Assembly (NCBI GenBank): GCA_017511645.1
Contig: JAFWJH010000004.1
Span: forward strand, 1-64,000
Length of the DNA stretch: 64,000 bases
DNA from: Candidatus Saccharimonadota bacterium
Lineage (GTDB): Bacteria; Patescibacteriota; Saccharimonadia; Saccharimonadales; Saccharimonadaceae
Direction: 5' to 3'
Shown: piece by piece, positions 10,313 through 18,664 of the stretch
Layout: each line of letters begins with the position of its first letter
Position numbering within the stretch: the first letter of the stretch is position 1
The notes under the pieces: generated by a model
Seen by the model: the letters and a program-made list of their open reading frames with translations, nothing else
Told to the model about the DNA's origin: nothing
Databases searched by the model: none
Program-made: the position numbers and the translations under genes

Positions 10313-10704
10313 TATATATCTAAGTCGTCTAAATCAGCCAACTCTGCGCGAGTTTTTTCGGCAAGCTCCGATGTTTCCTCTTCTGGTTCTTCTGTCTCTA
10401 CTTCTTCAGTAGCATCTTCCACCACTTCTGCCTTCTCGGCTTTTGACACGCCATCTTCATCAGTATTTACGATTTTTAAATTATAACGCGCATCTTGCTT
10501 GGTACCGAGCGCACGAAGCAACACCCGAATCGCTTGCGCCGTCACGCCACGCTTACCAATCACGCGTCCCACATCTTCTGGATCCACCGTCAAAGACAAA
10601 AGTACGCCTTTTTCATCAATTTTGCGCTCAACTGCGACCTTATCAGGATTGTTTACGAGAGTTTTTACGATATATTCTACAAATTGTTGGTCGATAGTAG
10701 CCAT
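10312..10704 (-). CDS. khpA: KH-domain RNA-binding protein KhpA
   Basis: A 130-residue protein. Residues 1-80 form a KH domain with the RNA-binding GxxG loop as GKRG (VGRVIGKRGVTAQAIRVLL), the KhpA/YlqC type. A Glu-rich acidic tail of about 45 residues follows, unusual for the family (usually about 75-80 residues). KhpA proteins bind many RNAs and affect cell division and envelope growth. Its gene follows rpsP, as in Firmicutes, but a terminator and a new promoter separate the two here. TGGAGA lies upstream of the ATG. Confidence 0.88.
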   Translation of the reverse strand: MATIDQQFVEYIVKTLVNNPDKVAVERKIDEKGVLLSLTVDPEDVGRVIGKRGVTAQAIRVLLRALGTKQDARYNLKIVNTDEDGVSKAEKAEVVEDATEEVETEEPEEETSELAEKTRAELADLDDLDI

Positions 10705-10732
10705 ATTTTCTCCAAATTAGTTATTTTTATTT

Positions 10733-10738
10733 ATTATA
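10733..10738 (-). promoter_or_regulatory. extended -10 promoter of khpA fused to the rpsP terminator
   Basis: Minus strand TGTGCTATAAT directly follows the U-tract of the hairpin at 10744-10770. No clear -35. The same arrangement recurs near 41011 and 38828. Confidence 0.5.
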
Positions 10739-10743
10739 GCACA

Positions 10744-10770
10744 AAAATAGCCCCACAAAAGGGCTATTTT
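10744..10770 (-). terminator. terminator of rpsP
   Basis: A perfect 10-bp stem, AAAATAGCCC (10744-10753) with 10761-10770, 7-base loop, T-rich on both sides. Confidence 0.8.
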
Positions 10771-10778
10771 ATATCAAA

Positions 10779-11156
10779 TTACTCTTGCGTTTCTTCAGCT
10801 GGAGTTTCTTCAACTACTGGTTCTTCAGGAGCTGATTCTTCTTTTGGCTGATTTTTGCGCAACTTATCTGCGTGCTTAGCCTCAGCCTTTTTGGCGTTTG
10901 GCTCTTTGTACCATTTTGGCAACTTTACCCCATTCTTCTTGAGGATAAACGCCACACGGCTAGATGGTTGTGCGCCATTAGATAGATATTTTTCCACCGC
11001 TGCCTTATCAAGGGTCAAAGCCTTGGTTGCAGGGTTGTAATTGCCGACCTCAGCCACGACGCGCCCAGATAGTGGGTGACGCTGTGATTCTTGGACGACT
11101 ATCCGGTACGTAGGATAATGCGCCCGGCCTTTACGTTGCATGCGAATCGCTAGCAT
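10779..11156 (-). CDS. rpsP: 30S ribosomal protein bS16
   Basis: A 125-residue protein. Residues 1-85 are a normal bS16 (MLAIRMQRKGRAHYPTYRIVV, VVAEVGNYNP, SNGAQPSSRV). The remainder is a low-complexity Lys/Ala/Glu tail of about 40 residues not found in typical bS16. bS16 helps assemble the central and 5' domains of 16S rRNA. It is the first gene of the rpsP-khpA pair; rimM and trmD, common partners, are absent. The start has AAGGAG upstream. Confidence 0.95.
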   Translation of the reverse strand: MLAIRMQRKGRAHYPTYRIVVQESQRHPLSGRVVAEVGNYNPATKALTLDKAAVEKYLSNGAQPSSRVAFILKKNGVKLPKWYKEPNAKKAEAKHADKLRKNQPKEESAPEEPVVEETPAEETQE

Positions 11157-11247
11157 TTTTCTCCTTAAATTATTAACTCCACCAATTATATCACAAATCT
11201 AAATAAAAGAAAAGTCCCCTTAGTGAGACCTTTCACCCCCTATTTTA

Positions 11248-11276
11248 ATTATATCACACTTATGCTAAAATGTCAA
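11248..11276 (-). promoter_or_regulatory. strong promoter of rpsP
   Basis: Minus strand TTGACA, 17 bases, TATAAT, a perfect match in both boxes. A second -10-like TGTGATATAAT lies at about 11187-11192. The region between has a short hairpin (GTGA/TCAC). Confidence 0.75.
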
Positions 11277-11289
11277 CTACAAAGCTTCT

Positions 11290-11997
11290 TTAAGCTACCT
11301 TGCCAATCTTTTTATACACCTTCACCCCCTCACGCGCAGCCTCTGTTTGTGCTTCTTGCTTGGAATGACCTTTCCCCACACCTTTCAATGATTCTCCCAC
11401 ATAAATACCTACCGTAAAAGTCTTATCATGGTCTGGCCCCTCTTCCTTCAAAGTCTTATATACTGGTGTCACGCCGTCAATTTTTTGTGCTAATTCTTGT
11501 ACATAAGACTTCGGATCACGCCAGCTACCTTCATCTAATATCGTATCAATTTTCACCAAAATATGTTTATCGATAAATTCTCGCGCCGCTTCATACCCCT
11601 GATCCAAATAAATCGCCCCAATTACCGCCTCAAAACAATCTGCTAGTATCACATCATGCGCCCGCTCTGAGCCATTCTTCTCGCCTTTAGATAAGCGCAC
11701 TAGTGGTTCGTAGCCTAGCTCCTTACCCGCATCACCAATCGACTCAGTCCGCACCAAAGCTGCACGTAATGCCGTCATTACCCCCTCTGGATAATCGTAA
11801 TTTCGATATAAAAAGTCAGACGATACTAATTCCAGCACTGCATCACCCAAAAATTCCAAACGTTCATTATGCTCGTGCGTATTTTTGTGCTCATTCACAT
11901 AACTTCGATGTGTCAATGCTGTCACCAATAGATCAATGTTATTAAATTCAAACCCTAATTTCTCCTTCGCAAATTCCTGGTAAAGTGTAGTATCCAT
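11290..11997 (-). CDS. rnc: ribonuclease III
   Basis: A 235-residue double-stranded-RNA endonuclease that processes rRNA precursors and structured mRNAs. The nuclease signature NERLEFLGDAVL is at about residues 44-55; the second acidic cluster is DCFEAVIGAIYLD. A C-terminal dsRNA-binding domain starts near DPKSYVQELAQ and contains GKGHSKQEAQTEAA. Length and layout are standard. Its ATG overlaps the preceding Nudix stop by one base (TAATG), so the two are coupled. Confidence 0.97.
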   Translation of the reverse strand: MDTTLYQEFAKEKLGFEFNNIDLLVTALTHRSYVNEHKNTHEHNERLEFLGDAVLELVSSDFLYRNYDYPEGVMTALRAALVRTESIGDAGKELGYEPLVRLSKGEKNGSERAHDVILADCFEAVIGAIYLDQGYEAAREFIDKHILVKIDTILDEGSWRDPKSYVQELAQKIDGVTPVYKTLKEEGPDHDKTFTVGIYVGESLKGVGKGHSKQEAQTEAAREGVKVYKKIGKVA

Positions 11998-12575
11998 TAA
12001 AAATCTCCTGCTCTTATTTTTTTCTTTGCAATTAACATTAATTTCTCGATATCCTCATACTCTATCGCCTCCAAAGCGTCCGTAAATGAAAACCATTTAA
12101 TCCCCTTCATCCATTTTTCTGGAGTTGGCATCTCATGGTCATCTAATGCTTGTACCAGATAAATTTGTGTCGTCATGAGCACCAACTTATCTAGTCGGCG
12201 ATATTTAAAATGAATCTTACCAAGCCACGTCAATACCGACACATTTTTAAGCCCAGTTTCCTCTTCGATCTCGCGCCGCGCCGTCACTTTAGCGGTCTCA
12301 CCCGGCTCAATATGTCCCTTTGGTATCGTCCAACGCTCTTTAGAATCCTGAATCAAAAGTATCTCGATATCTTTCTTATCTTTAGTAAATCGAAAAATTA
12401 TCCCGCCAGAAGTCGGCTCACGCACAATCTCTTGAATTGCAGTCTTTTTGCGAAATACCGCAGATTTTATTTTCGAAAGAGTAGATTCCTTAATCTTTTC
12501 CGTCGGTAGTGCTTCCGGCACTTTTAGTGCTCTTCGCGCTAGCGGCTCCCTTGACTGACTTATCCTTTGGTCCAT
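11997..12575 (-). CDS. Nudix hydrolase
   Basis: About 192 residues. The Nudix box is complete: [23 protein letters not shown] matches Gx5Ex7REUxEExGU, the Mg-dependent pyrophosphohydrolase motif. The substrate (nucleotide, mRNA cap or alarmone) cannot be read from sequence. I chose the ATG at 12575; the frame stays open to 12674, but that part lies over the nusB C-terminal tail and has no binding site. Even with this start it overlaps nusB by 86 bases. It sits between nusB and rnc, suggesting an RNA-related role. Confidence 0.85.
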   Translation of the reverse strand: MDQRISQSREPLARRALKVPEALPTEKIKESTLSKIKSAVFRKKTAIQEIVREPTSGGIIFRFTKDKKDIEILLIQDSKERWTIPKGHIEPGETAKVTARREIEEETGLKNVSVLTWLGKIHFKYRRLDKLVLMTTQIYLVQALDDHEMPTPEKWMKGIKWFSFTDALEAIEYEDIEKLMLIAKKKIRAGDF

Positions 12576-13017
12576 TTTTTTCTTCAACAATTCCCAGCTG
12601 TTTGTAAGCCGTACCAAGCACTCCATTGATAAATTTCGACGAATTCTCACTACCAAATGCTTTTGCCAGCTCAACAGCTTCGTTAATAGCTACTTTCGGT
12701 GGGATCGCCTCCCGACACTCCGAAAGTTCATATAGCCCCATCCGGAGGACATTACGATCTATCGCCGCGATTGAACTAATTGGCCATTCTGGTGCCATGG
12801 GGGCAAGCGCTGCATCAAGAGTCTCAAAATTCTCCACTACTTTGTGGGCCAGATTATATACAAACTCTGTATCGCCAAGCGCTTTTTCATATGGCTCAAT
12901 ATTTTTCGCAACTATCACGTCCAAATCGACTTCCGGGTCGCCTGCGAGGGTTCTTAGTTCGTATTCATACAAACTTTGTAGAACAATTACTCTACCTAAA
13001 TGTCGATTACTTGCCAT
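12490..13017 (-). CDS. nusB: transcription antitermination protein NusB
   Basis: A 175-residue all-helical NusB-fold protein ([68 protein letters not shown]). NusB with S10 (NusE) binds boxA RNA to prevent early termination in rRNA operons. The last 30 or so residues are a Lys/Ser/Ala-rich tail, overlapped by the Nudix gene. It follows rpmF by 5 bases in the same operon. Confidence 0.95.
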   Translation of the reverse strand: MASNRHLGRVIVLQSLYEYELRTLAGDPEVDLDVIVAKNIEPYEKALGDTEFVYNLAHKVVENFETLDAALAPMAPEWPISSIAAIDRNVLRMGLYELSECREAIPPKVAINEAVELAKAFGSENSSKFINGVLGTAYKQLGIVEEKNGPKDKSVKGAASAKSTKSAGSTTDGKD

Positions 13018-13022
13018 ATATT

Positions 13023-13205
13023 TTAAACTTCTTTTTTCTTTAATGCTTTTTTATTAGTTTTAACTTTAAGATTTGGAGTCTTTTTCTTTGTCTCAAACGC
13101 TTTTACTGGAGAAACTTTGTTCACTCTCCGAGCCAAAGCGAGTCTGAGATGACTCCTACGAAGCCCAGTTTTACGCGGGCTACTCTGTTTTTTAGGTTCA
13201 GGCAT
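13023..13205 (-). CDS. rpmF: 50S ribosomal protein bL32, cysteine-free
   Basis: A 60-residue, very basic protein. The opening [24 protein letters not shown] resembles the bL32 pattern PKxKTSKSRRxxRRSHxxL. The zinc cysteine pairs of the C-plus form are absent. bL32 sits near the peptidyl-transferase exit region of 50S. AAGGAG precedes the start. The divergent C-terminal half lowers certainty. Confidence 0.75.
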   Translation of the reverse strand: MPEPKKQSSPRKTGLRRSHLRLALARRVNKVSPVKAFETKKKTPNLKVKTNKKALKKKEV

Positions 13206-13236
13206 TTTGCTCCTTAATTAATAGATAATTTTACCC

Positions 13237-13265
13237 ATTTTATCACTTTTTCTACCTTTTCGCAA
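13237..13265 (-). promoter_or_regulatory. promoter of rpmF-nusB-nudix-rnc
   Basis: Minus strand TTGCGA, 17 bases, TAAAAT. Confidence 0.6.
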
Positions 13266-13353
13266 TACCTTTACGTATACTCATTTTTATGTTATTATTA
13301 CGAAACACGAGTTTAACTGGGAAAACTTGTAGTTTAAAAATGAGGTGATAAAA

Positions 13354-14238
13354 TTGTCAAACAAATACCAAGTAATTGGTGCTAAAGAGGAATTTCGTGA
13401 TGACAACCCAATACCGGTTCGTTCTCTTATATTTAAAGGAATTCACGAGGATCTCTCCCGATCCCCCAATCAGCAGGTCTTTTTTTCCGAAGATCGTACT
13501 ACTCTAATCTACAATGGAGTACTTTATGATTGGTATGGTCGCGAAGTCATGCTTGGAGATAATATTAAAAAAGTTCTCCGTCCTTTTGGCCACAATGTCG
13601 GAAATGCTATTTATAGTGAAACTTTTGTAGTTCAAAGAAAAGACAACAAAATAGCTATAGCAATATTAAGTAAAGACGCTAGGATTTATACCCACTTCCG
13701 ATATCCCTTGGAAATTCAAACCAAAGATTCTATTTTAGGGAAAATGCTATTAGAAAATCAATCCCTTAATTTGCGTTATAAATGGTATTTTAAACGCGAA
13801 TTAGACCCACAAAAATTTGAATGTTTAAAACATTCTCGCCACACAGAGAGCTATCGCATATTAACAGGTGTAAATTACGACTATTCTCCAAAAGAAAGGG
13901 ACCGTATTTATTTCTGTCCCACTACAGAAATGCACTTTGACCCCATATCTCATTTGATAATGGGAGACCGTAAAAAAATTCTATCAACATCATGCGGGAG
14001 TCTTCTAGACTATGACAATCATATGTTCCCTAATACAATAAAAAATATCGGTATCGTACGTACTGGACATCTATTTGGGCCTTTTATGTATTCAGACCCG
14101 TCCGGCGACAAAATATCAGCCTTTTTCGCCAAAAGGGATGGCCTCAAAACGGAATTTATCAGAATATCGACAGATACAGAAGTATTACAATACGCCTACA
14201 ACAACGAATCTCTCATCTGGTATTACGACCCAGAGTAA
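13354..14238 (+). CDS. hypothetical protein
   Basis: A 294-residue soluble protein I do not recognise. It is rich in aromatic and charged residues (NGVLYDWYGREVML, RYKWYFKREL, YNNESLIWYYDPE) with no membrane segment, signal peptide or known catalytic motif. I prefer the TTG at 13354 over the GTG at 13345 because the GTG lies within GAGGTGAT, a near-perfect Shine-Dalgarno sequence 6 bases before the TTG. It is single, with a possible promoter (TTTACG, 17 bases, TATTAT near 13300) and its own terminator. Confidence 0.8.
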   Translation: MSNKYQVIGAKEEFRDDNPIPVRSLIFKGIHEDLSRSPNQQVFFSEDRTTLIYNGVLYDWYGREVMLGDNIKKVLRPFGHNVGNAIYSETFVVQRKDNKIAIAILSKDARIYTHFRYPLEIQTKDSILGKMLLENQSLNLRYKWYFKRELDPQKFECLKHSRHTESYRILTGVNYDYSPKERDRIYFCPTTEMHFDPISHLIMGDRKKILSTSCGSLLDYDNHMFPNTIKNIGIVRTGHLFGPFMYSDPSGDKISAFFAKRDGLKTEFIRISTDTEVLQYAYNNESLIWYYDPE

Positions 14239-14256
14239 TACCCTCTCCTTTCTATG

Positions 14257-14285
14257 GCCCTGCTACTTGAGTAGCGGGGCTTTTT
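14257..14285 (+). terminator. terminator of the hypothetical gene at 13354
   Basis: GCCCTGCTAC pairs with GTAGCGGGGC (10 bp, one G-U) across TTGA, followed by TTTTT. Confidence 0.85.
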
Positions 14286-14487
14286 ATTTCAGATTTTTCA
14301 AAGCTTTTTTAATCGCCGGACGGTCAAACCCTACAATTTTTCGGCCATCAATTTCCGTCACCGGCACGGTATTAATCTCTGGATACTTCGTCGCATCCAC
14401 CTCTACATACTTCACCCCCATATCATCCAGCCAATCCATCAAAGCATGACAATAAACGCAAGTCGAGGTCGTGTAAATCTTTATCAT
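14284..14487 (-). CDS. glutaredoxin-like protein
   Basis: A 67-residue thioredoxin-fold protein with the redox motif CVYC at residues 10-13 (TTSTCVYCHALMDWL) and the cis-Pro motif TVPVTEIDGRKIVGFD. Its size and motif fit small glutaredoxins or NrdH-type redoxins that reduce disulfides, for example in ribonucleotide reductase. The start overlaps the trmH stop by 4 bases (ATGA), so translation is coupled. Confidence 0.88.
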   Translation of the reverse strand: MIKIYTTSTCVYCHALMDWLDDMGVKYVEVDATKYPEINTVPVTEIDGRKIVGFDRPAIKKALKNLK

Positions 14488-14990
14488 GAGCTCATTATAC
14501 CATACATGGCTATCCCAGCCGCTACTGACACGTTAAATGACTCTTTTTGGCCCTTCATCGGTATTTCTACAAACAGATCAATTATATCGTGCAATGAATA
14601 ATCTATCCCCTTAACCTCTTCACCCAAAACCAACACCACTTTATCAGATAATTTCCCCTTCACCTCTGGTGAATTCAACTTTACCAATTTTGAAGTTTCA
14701 ATATTATTTTCTAACCCTACAATTTGCCACCCCTGTTTTTTTAATTTTTTCAAATCGGAAATTATATCACCAGATGAATAAATCTCTAACATATCTTCCG
14801 CACCTAACGCTGTCTTATGGATTTCCTTATCTAATTTTGCCCTCAAATGTGGCAACAACTTCTCATCATGCACTCTTGGCGTATAACCCGACAATATCAC
14901 TCTTTCCACTCCAAACCCTTCCGCCGTCCGTAAAATTGCTCCCACATTGTAGCACGAGCGTATATTATCTAACACAAGTATCATTTGCAT
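14484..14990 (-). CDS. SpoU/TrmH-family RNA methyltransferase
   Basis: A 168-residue SPOUT methyltransferase that 2'-O-methylates tRNA or rRNA ribose with S-adenosylmethionine. The three motifs are present: DNIRSCYNVGAILRTAEGFG, VVLVLGEEVKGI and IPMKGQKESFNVSVAAGIAMY, which form the SAM-binding knot. There is no N-terminal substrate-binding extension, so it is closer to minimal TrmL/TrmH types; the target base is not known. The start could be the first or third codon (MQM). It is divergent from the Sua5-like gene. Confidence 0.9.
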   Translation of the reverse strand: MQMILVLDNIRSCYNVGAILRTAEGFGVERVILSGYTPRVHDEKLLPHLRAKLDKEIHKTALGAEDMLEIYSSGDIISDLKKLKKQGWQIVGLENNIETSKLVKLNSPEVKGKLSDKVVLVLGEEVKGIDYSLHDIIDLFVEIPMKGQKESFNVSVAAGIAMYGIMSS

Positions 14991-15000
14991 AAAAATATGA

Positions 15001-15006
15001 TATAAT
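15001..15006 (+). promoter_or_regulatory. promoter of the Sua5-like gene, leaderless
   Basis: Extended -10 TATGATATAAT ends 7 bases before the ATG at 15014. No Shine-Dalgarno sequence. Confidence 0.6.
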
Positions 15007-15013
15007 ATTTACC

Positions 15014-15508
15014 ATGAAAAGTCAAAATATCCTTACTGTCCCCACCGAAACCGTAGAAGGATACGCCGTTTGCCTAGATAACGAAATCGGTATCCGTGAA
15101 TTAATGCGCCTCAAAGATCGCGATTTTGACTCCGGCAAAATCTTTACTCTTGTTCCTCAAAGTAAATCCGACATCTCAAAATACGTCATCATCCCGCCTG
15201 CCGCCCAACCGCTAATAGAAAAGTATATACCAGGTGAGCTCACGTTAATTCTCCCTAAAAATCCGACTTTTCATCACTTTTACTACGATCATTACGATAC
15301 TATCGGCATCCGCATCCCAAATTATGCCCCATTTCAAAAAATCTTAACTGAGTTCGGCCCACTCCTTCTCACCTCCGCCAACCCTCGCGGCGGCACCCCT
15401 AGATCCATCACTGGGCACCTACCTTCCACTATTGTTGATTTTACAAGTAAGACACCTCGTATCATTCGTCAAGGAAATCTAATAATAGACTTTAAACAAC
15501 CAGATTAA
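15014..15508 (+). CDS. Sua5/YciO/YrdC-family protein (TsaC-like)
   Basis: A 164-residue protein of the family that makes threonylcarbamoyl-AMP for the t6A modification of tRNA. Family features: ILTVPTETVEGYAV at the N terminus, a basic ATP-site motif LMRLKDRDFDSGKIFTLV, PGELTLILPKN, TIGIRIPN and LLLTSANPRGGTP. It is slightly shorter than E. coli TsaC. TsaC proper and the related YciO cannot be separated with confidence here. The mRNA appears leaderless. Confidence 0.85.
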   Translation: MKSQNILTVPTETVEGYAVCLDNEIGIRELMRLKDRDFDSGKIFTLVPQSKSDISKYVIIPPAAQPLIEKYIPGELTLILPKNPTFHHFYYDHYDTIGIRIPNYAPFQKILTEFGPLLLTSANPRGGTPRSITGHLPSTIVDFTSKTPRIIRQGNLIIDFKQPD

Positions 15509-15565
15509 CACCCTTCAGGACCGTAAGCTCGTCCGAACGGCCTTGGGTGTGTCCTGAAAGGTGTT
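15507..15565 (+). terminator. large hairpin between the Sua5-like gene and leuS
   Basis: Arms 507-521 and 551-565 of 15 bases pair with one mismatch around a 29-base loop. The 5' end can instead pair with 545-550, giving two exclusive folds. There is only a weak T-run, so the terminator label is tentative. Confidence 0.45.
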
Positions 15566-15584
15566 ATTTGATTGCCAGATGTGG

Positions 15585-15590
15585 TATAAT
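15585..15590 (+). promoter_or_regulatory. promoter of leuS, leaderless
   Basis: Extended -10 TGTGGTATAAT ends 7 bases before the ATG at 15598. No -35 consensus and no Shine-Dalgarno. Confidence 0.6.
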
Positions 15591-15597
15591 TTACCCT

Positions 15598-17862
15598 ATG
15601 GAAAGATATGAACCGCTCAAAATAGAACAAAAATGGCAAAAAATCTGGGAGGAAACTGAGCCCTACAAAGTTACCGAAGACTCTGGTAAACCTAAAATGA
15701 TGCTCGCTGAAATGTTCCCTTACCCTTCTGGCGCCGGCCTCCACGTTGGCCACGTCCGCAACTTCACAATCGTTGATGTACTTACGCGGTTCTATCATCA
15801 ACAAGGTCTCAACACGTTGCGCCCATTTGGCTATGATACTTTTGGTCTTCCAGCTGAAAATTACGCTATCAAAACCGGCACTGCTCCTCAAGAAGTCACT
15901 AAAACCAATATCAACAACTTCCGCAAGCAAGCTAAACGTCTCGGCTATGCTATCGACTGGTCACGCGAAATTAATACCTCTGACCCAGAATATTACAAAT
16001 GGACCCAATGGTGTTTCCTTCAGCTCTACAAAAAAGGCTTAGCCTACCAAAAAGAATCATATCAATGGTGGTGCCCAGAAGATCAAACCGTCCTTGCTAA
16101 CGAGCAGGTCGAAAATGGCAAATGTTGGCGCTGTGGTCACGAAGTCGAAAAAAAGAAAATGAAACAGTGGTTCTTTAAAATCACCGAATATGCTGACGAA
16201 CTACTCGAAGAAATCGACAATCTCGAATGGCCAGACAAGATTAAAACCATGCAAAAAAATTGGATCGGCCGTTCAGTCGGTGCCGAAATCGACTTCAAAG
16301 TTGAAGGCGGAGCACCTCACATTACCGTCTTTACAACTCGTCCTGACACCATCTATGGCGCTACTTTTCTTGTGGTTGCTCCAGAGTACACTGGCTTAGA
16401 CACCCTCATTACTGATGATACCCGCGACAAAGTTCTAGCCTACAAGACTGCCGCTCTTAAAAAATCTGAGATCGAACGCCAAGAAAACAAAGAAAAAACT
16501 GGTGTCTTTACCGGCTCTTACGCCATCAACCCTGCTACCAAAGAAAAAATTCCTATCTGGGTAGCAGATTATGTACTCGCTGGCTACGGTACTGGTGCTA
16601 TCATGGCTGTACCAGATATGGATGAGCGCGACCACGAGTTCGCCGAAGCCATGGACCTCCCAATCGTTAAAACCGAGCTTTGCGATCGTGATCTCTTCGG
16701 TACTCCAAAAACTACTTATCGTATGCGTGACTGGCTCATTTCTCGTCAACGCTACTGGGGTTGTCCTATTCCTATCGCTTACGACAAAGACGGCAATCCT
16801 CATCCTATCCCAGAAGACCAACTTCCAGTCCTTATTCCTAAGGTAGACGATTATCGCCCTGATAATTCCGGACGTTCTGCTCTTGCCAAAGCCAAAGATT
16901 GGCTCAAAGTTACCATTGACGGCGAAGAAATGACCCGCGAGACCGACACTTTAGACGGCTACGCCTGCTCAAGCTGGTATCTCTGGCGCTACGCTTCTCC
17001 ACACGACAACGAGCATGCTTGGAATCCCGAAGCTATCAAATACTGGGAACCTACCGATATTTATGTTGGCGCCGACCACGCTGTTGCTCACCTGTTATAT
17101 ATTCGTTTCTGGTGTAAATTCTTTGCCGATGAAGGCTATCTACCATTCCGCGAGCCAATCAAAAAATTAATTTACCACGGTTACATCAACGCCCCAGATG
17201 GCAAAAAAATGAGCAAAAGTAAAGGTAACGTCATCGATCCACTCGACGTCATCAACGACGGCTACGGTGCCGATACTCTCCGCACTTACGAAATGTTCAT
17301 CGGCCCAGTCGAACTTGACGCCGCTTGGGATCCTCGCTCCGTTGGTGGCGTTTATCGCTTCCTTAATCGTTGCTGGAATTTAGTCTTCGGTGATGGTCCA
17401 AAAAGCCAAGATGATCATACTATTGTAATCCGCAATAAAACCATCAAAAAAGTTACCGAGGATATTCACCGCTACAGCTTTAATACCGCTGTCGCCGCCC
17501 TCATGGAATATGTCAACGAGCTTTACAAAGTCGGTGCAACCAAAGAAGATTCAATAGCCCTTGCTAAGCTTCTTAAACCTTTTGCCCCGCACCTGGCTTC
17601 CGAAATGCTAAAAACTCTAGACGCTAACGACGAATGGCCAACCTGGAACGAAAAATATCTCGTATCTGATACTGTAGAAATTGTCGTTCAGGTCAATGGC
17701 AAACTCCGCGCTAAACTCACTGTTTCTGCCTCTGATCTATCAGATGAAGACAAACTTATCTCTCTCGCTTTCGATAATCCCAACGTTAAGAAGTTTATAT
17801 CTGGCGAACCAAAGAAAGTAATTATCCCTAAAAACGCAAAACTTATCAATATTGTCGCTTAA
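15598..17862 (+). CDS. leuS: leucyl-tRNA synthetase
   Basis: A 754-residue class I synthetase charging tRNA-Leu. The HIGH motif is HVGH in PYPSGAGLHVGHVRNF; KMSKS is in DGKKMSKSKGNVIDP. The zinc knuckle CPED...CWRCG is kept. The CP1 editing domain has TTRPDT and the acidic VPDMDERDHEFA, so proofreading seems intact, but the stretch between it and RMRDWLISRQRYWG is shorter than usual, which partly explains the short length (about 800-870 is common). I use the ATG at 15598, not the upstream in-frame ATG, because it begins the conserved MERYEPLKIEQKWQKIW. Confidence 0.97.
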   Translation: MERYEPLKIEQKWQKIWEETEPYKVTEDSGKPKMMLAEMFPYPSGAGLHVGHVRNFTIVDVLTRFYHQQGLNTLRPFGYDTFGLPAENYAIKTGTAPQEVTKTNINNFRKQAKRLGYAIDWSREINTSDPEYYKWTQWCFLQLYKKGLAYQKESYQWWCPEDQTVLANEQVENGKCWRCGHEVEKKKMKQWFFKITEYADELLEEIDNLEWPDKIKTMQKNWIGRSVGAEIDFKVEGGAPHITVFTTRPDTIYGATFLVVAPEYTGLDTLITDDTRDKVLAYKTAALKKSEIERQENKEKTGVFTGSYAINPATKEKIPIWVADYVLAGYGTGAIMAVPDMDERDHEFAEAMDLPIVKTELCDRDLFGTPKTTYRMRDWLISRQRYWGCPIPIAYDKDGNPHPIPEDQLPVLIPKVDDYRPDNSGRSALAKAKDWLKVTIDGEEMTRETDTLDGYACSSWYLWRYASPHDNEHAWNPEAIKYWEPTDIYVGADHAVAHLLYIRFWCKFFADEGYLPFREPIKKLIYHGYINAPDGKKMSKSKGNVIDPLDVINDGYGADTLRTYEMFIGPVELDAAWDPRSVGGVYRFLNRCWNLVFGDGPKSQDDHTIVIRNKTIKKVTEDIHRYSFNTAVAALMEYVNELYKVGATKEDSIALAKLLKPFAPHLASEMLKTLDANDEWPTWNEKYLVSDTVEIVVQVNGKLRAKLTVSASDLSDEDKLISLAFDNPNVKKFISGEPKKVIIPKNAKLINIVA

Positions 17863-17913
17863 TTTTCAAATCTTTTTACCTCTGTAACTATACCTAAAAA
17901 AGCATAAAAAGTA

Positions 17914-17942
17914 TTGACTTTTTTGCTACAGTGTGGTATAAT
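17914..17942 (+). promoter_or_regulatory. strong promoter of the gene at 18001
   Basis: TTGACT, 17 bases, TATAAT, followed by a 50-base leader and AGGAGG (17988-17993) before the ATG. Confidence 0.8.
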
Positions 17943-18000
17943 GTAAAAGAATCTATATTGGGCAGATCCAATAAAAATTAGTTCTTTAGGAGGCAAAATT

Positions 18001-18621
18001 ATGGAAAAAACAATTCTTGTTCGCGTTAATCAAAAAGGTGATACAGATCGCATGGTCGGTAAAATCACTAAAAATCCCGAAACCCAGCAGACAAATCCAA
18101 CAACCACTGATCAAGATTTCATCGGCGATCTCGCAAATCTCTTGGCTTCCTCCAAAAGATTTGTCGAATTGTCAAACCAAGCTGAAGAAAAAATGAAACT
18201 TGCTTCTGAGGCCAACCATCAAATCAAAGAGCAGAAAAAGAAGAATGCCAAAGCAGCCAAAAAAGCAAATTTCCTCAGCAAAACCGCTTTTATCCGCACA
18301 GCAATCTTAACAGTCTTGGGTTTTATTGCTGGAGCAGCGGTAGTGATCCAAGAAATCCTTGAGCAGCACGGACCCACCGTAACTATTAAGGGTACACTTG
18401 AAGCAACCATCCTCTATGTATTATCCGGACTTTTCTTCGGGCTTACGATTGGCGGATTTGCTTTCACTTGTTTCAAATCAGACTACAAAGATTACAAGAG
18501 AAGGATCAAAAAAGGCGAGGCAAGGATCGACGAACTCAAAGAGCAGGCTAACACTTATACACTGGAAGCCGCTAAACTCAACGAGTTATCAGTTAAAGAG
18601 CTGATAAAATATAATCCATAA
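18001..18621 (+). CDS. hypothetical two-helix membrane protein
   Basis: A 206-residue protein of unknown function. A polar N terminus is followed by a coiled coil (about residues 55-90, Lys/Ala/Glu rich). Two transmembrane helices follow (AFIRTAILTVLGFIAGAAVVI and ILYVLSGLFFGLTIGGFAFTC), then a second charged coiled coil. Both ends should be cytoplasmic. It is a single-gene unit with a strong promoter, an AGGAGG site and a clean terminator, so it is probably well expressed. Confidence 0.8.
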   Translation: MEKTILVRVNQKGDTDRMVGKITKNPETQQTNPTTTDQDFIGDLANLLASSKRFVELSNQAEEKMKLASEANHQIKEQKKKNAKAAKKANFLSKTAFIRTAILTVLGFIAGAAVVIQEILEQHGPTVTIKGTLEATILYVLSGLFFGLTIGGFAFTCFKSDYKDYKRRIKKGEARIDELKEQANTYTLEAAKLNELSVKELIKYNP

Positions 18622-18631
18622 GGCCTCACCA

Positions 18632-18664
18632 AGGCGTAGCTTACAAGGCTACGCCTAATTTTTA
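18632..18664 (+). terminator. terminator of the gene at 18001
   Basis: AGGCGTAGC pairs perfectly with GCTACGCCT across 7 bases, followed by AATTTTT. It overlaps the 3' end of the converging glycosyltransferase gene. Confidence 0.8.

Noticed and set aside
12576-12674. Longer N terminus of the Nudix protein
   Set aside because: This part lies over the nusB coding end, has no ribosome binding site and does not resemble Nudix proteins.
14484-14486. UGA recoded as glycine (Gracilibacteria-type code)
   Set aside because: UGA ends trmH, ftsE and the gene at 49670 at natural protein ends, and RF2 is present.
15505-15930. Minus-strand 141-codon frame over the leuS start
   Set aside because: It runs antisense through conserved LeuRS codons and has no start signals.
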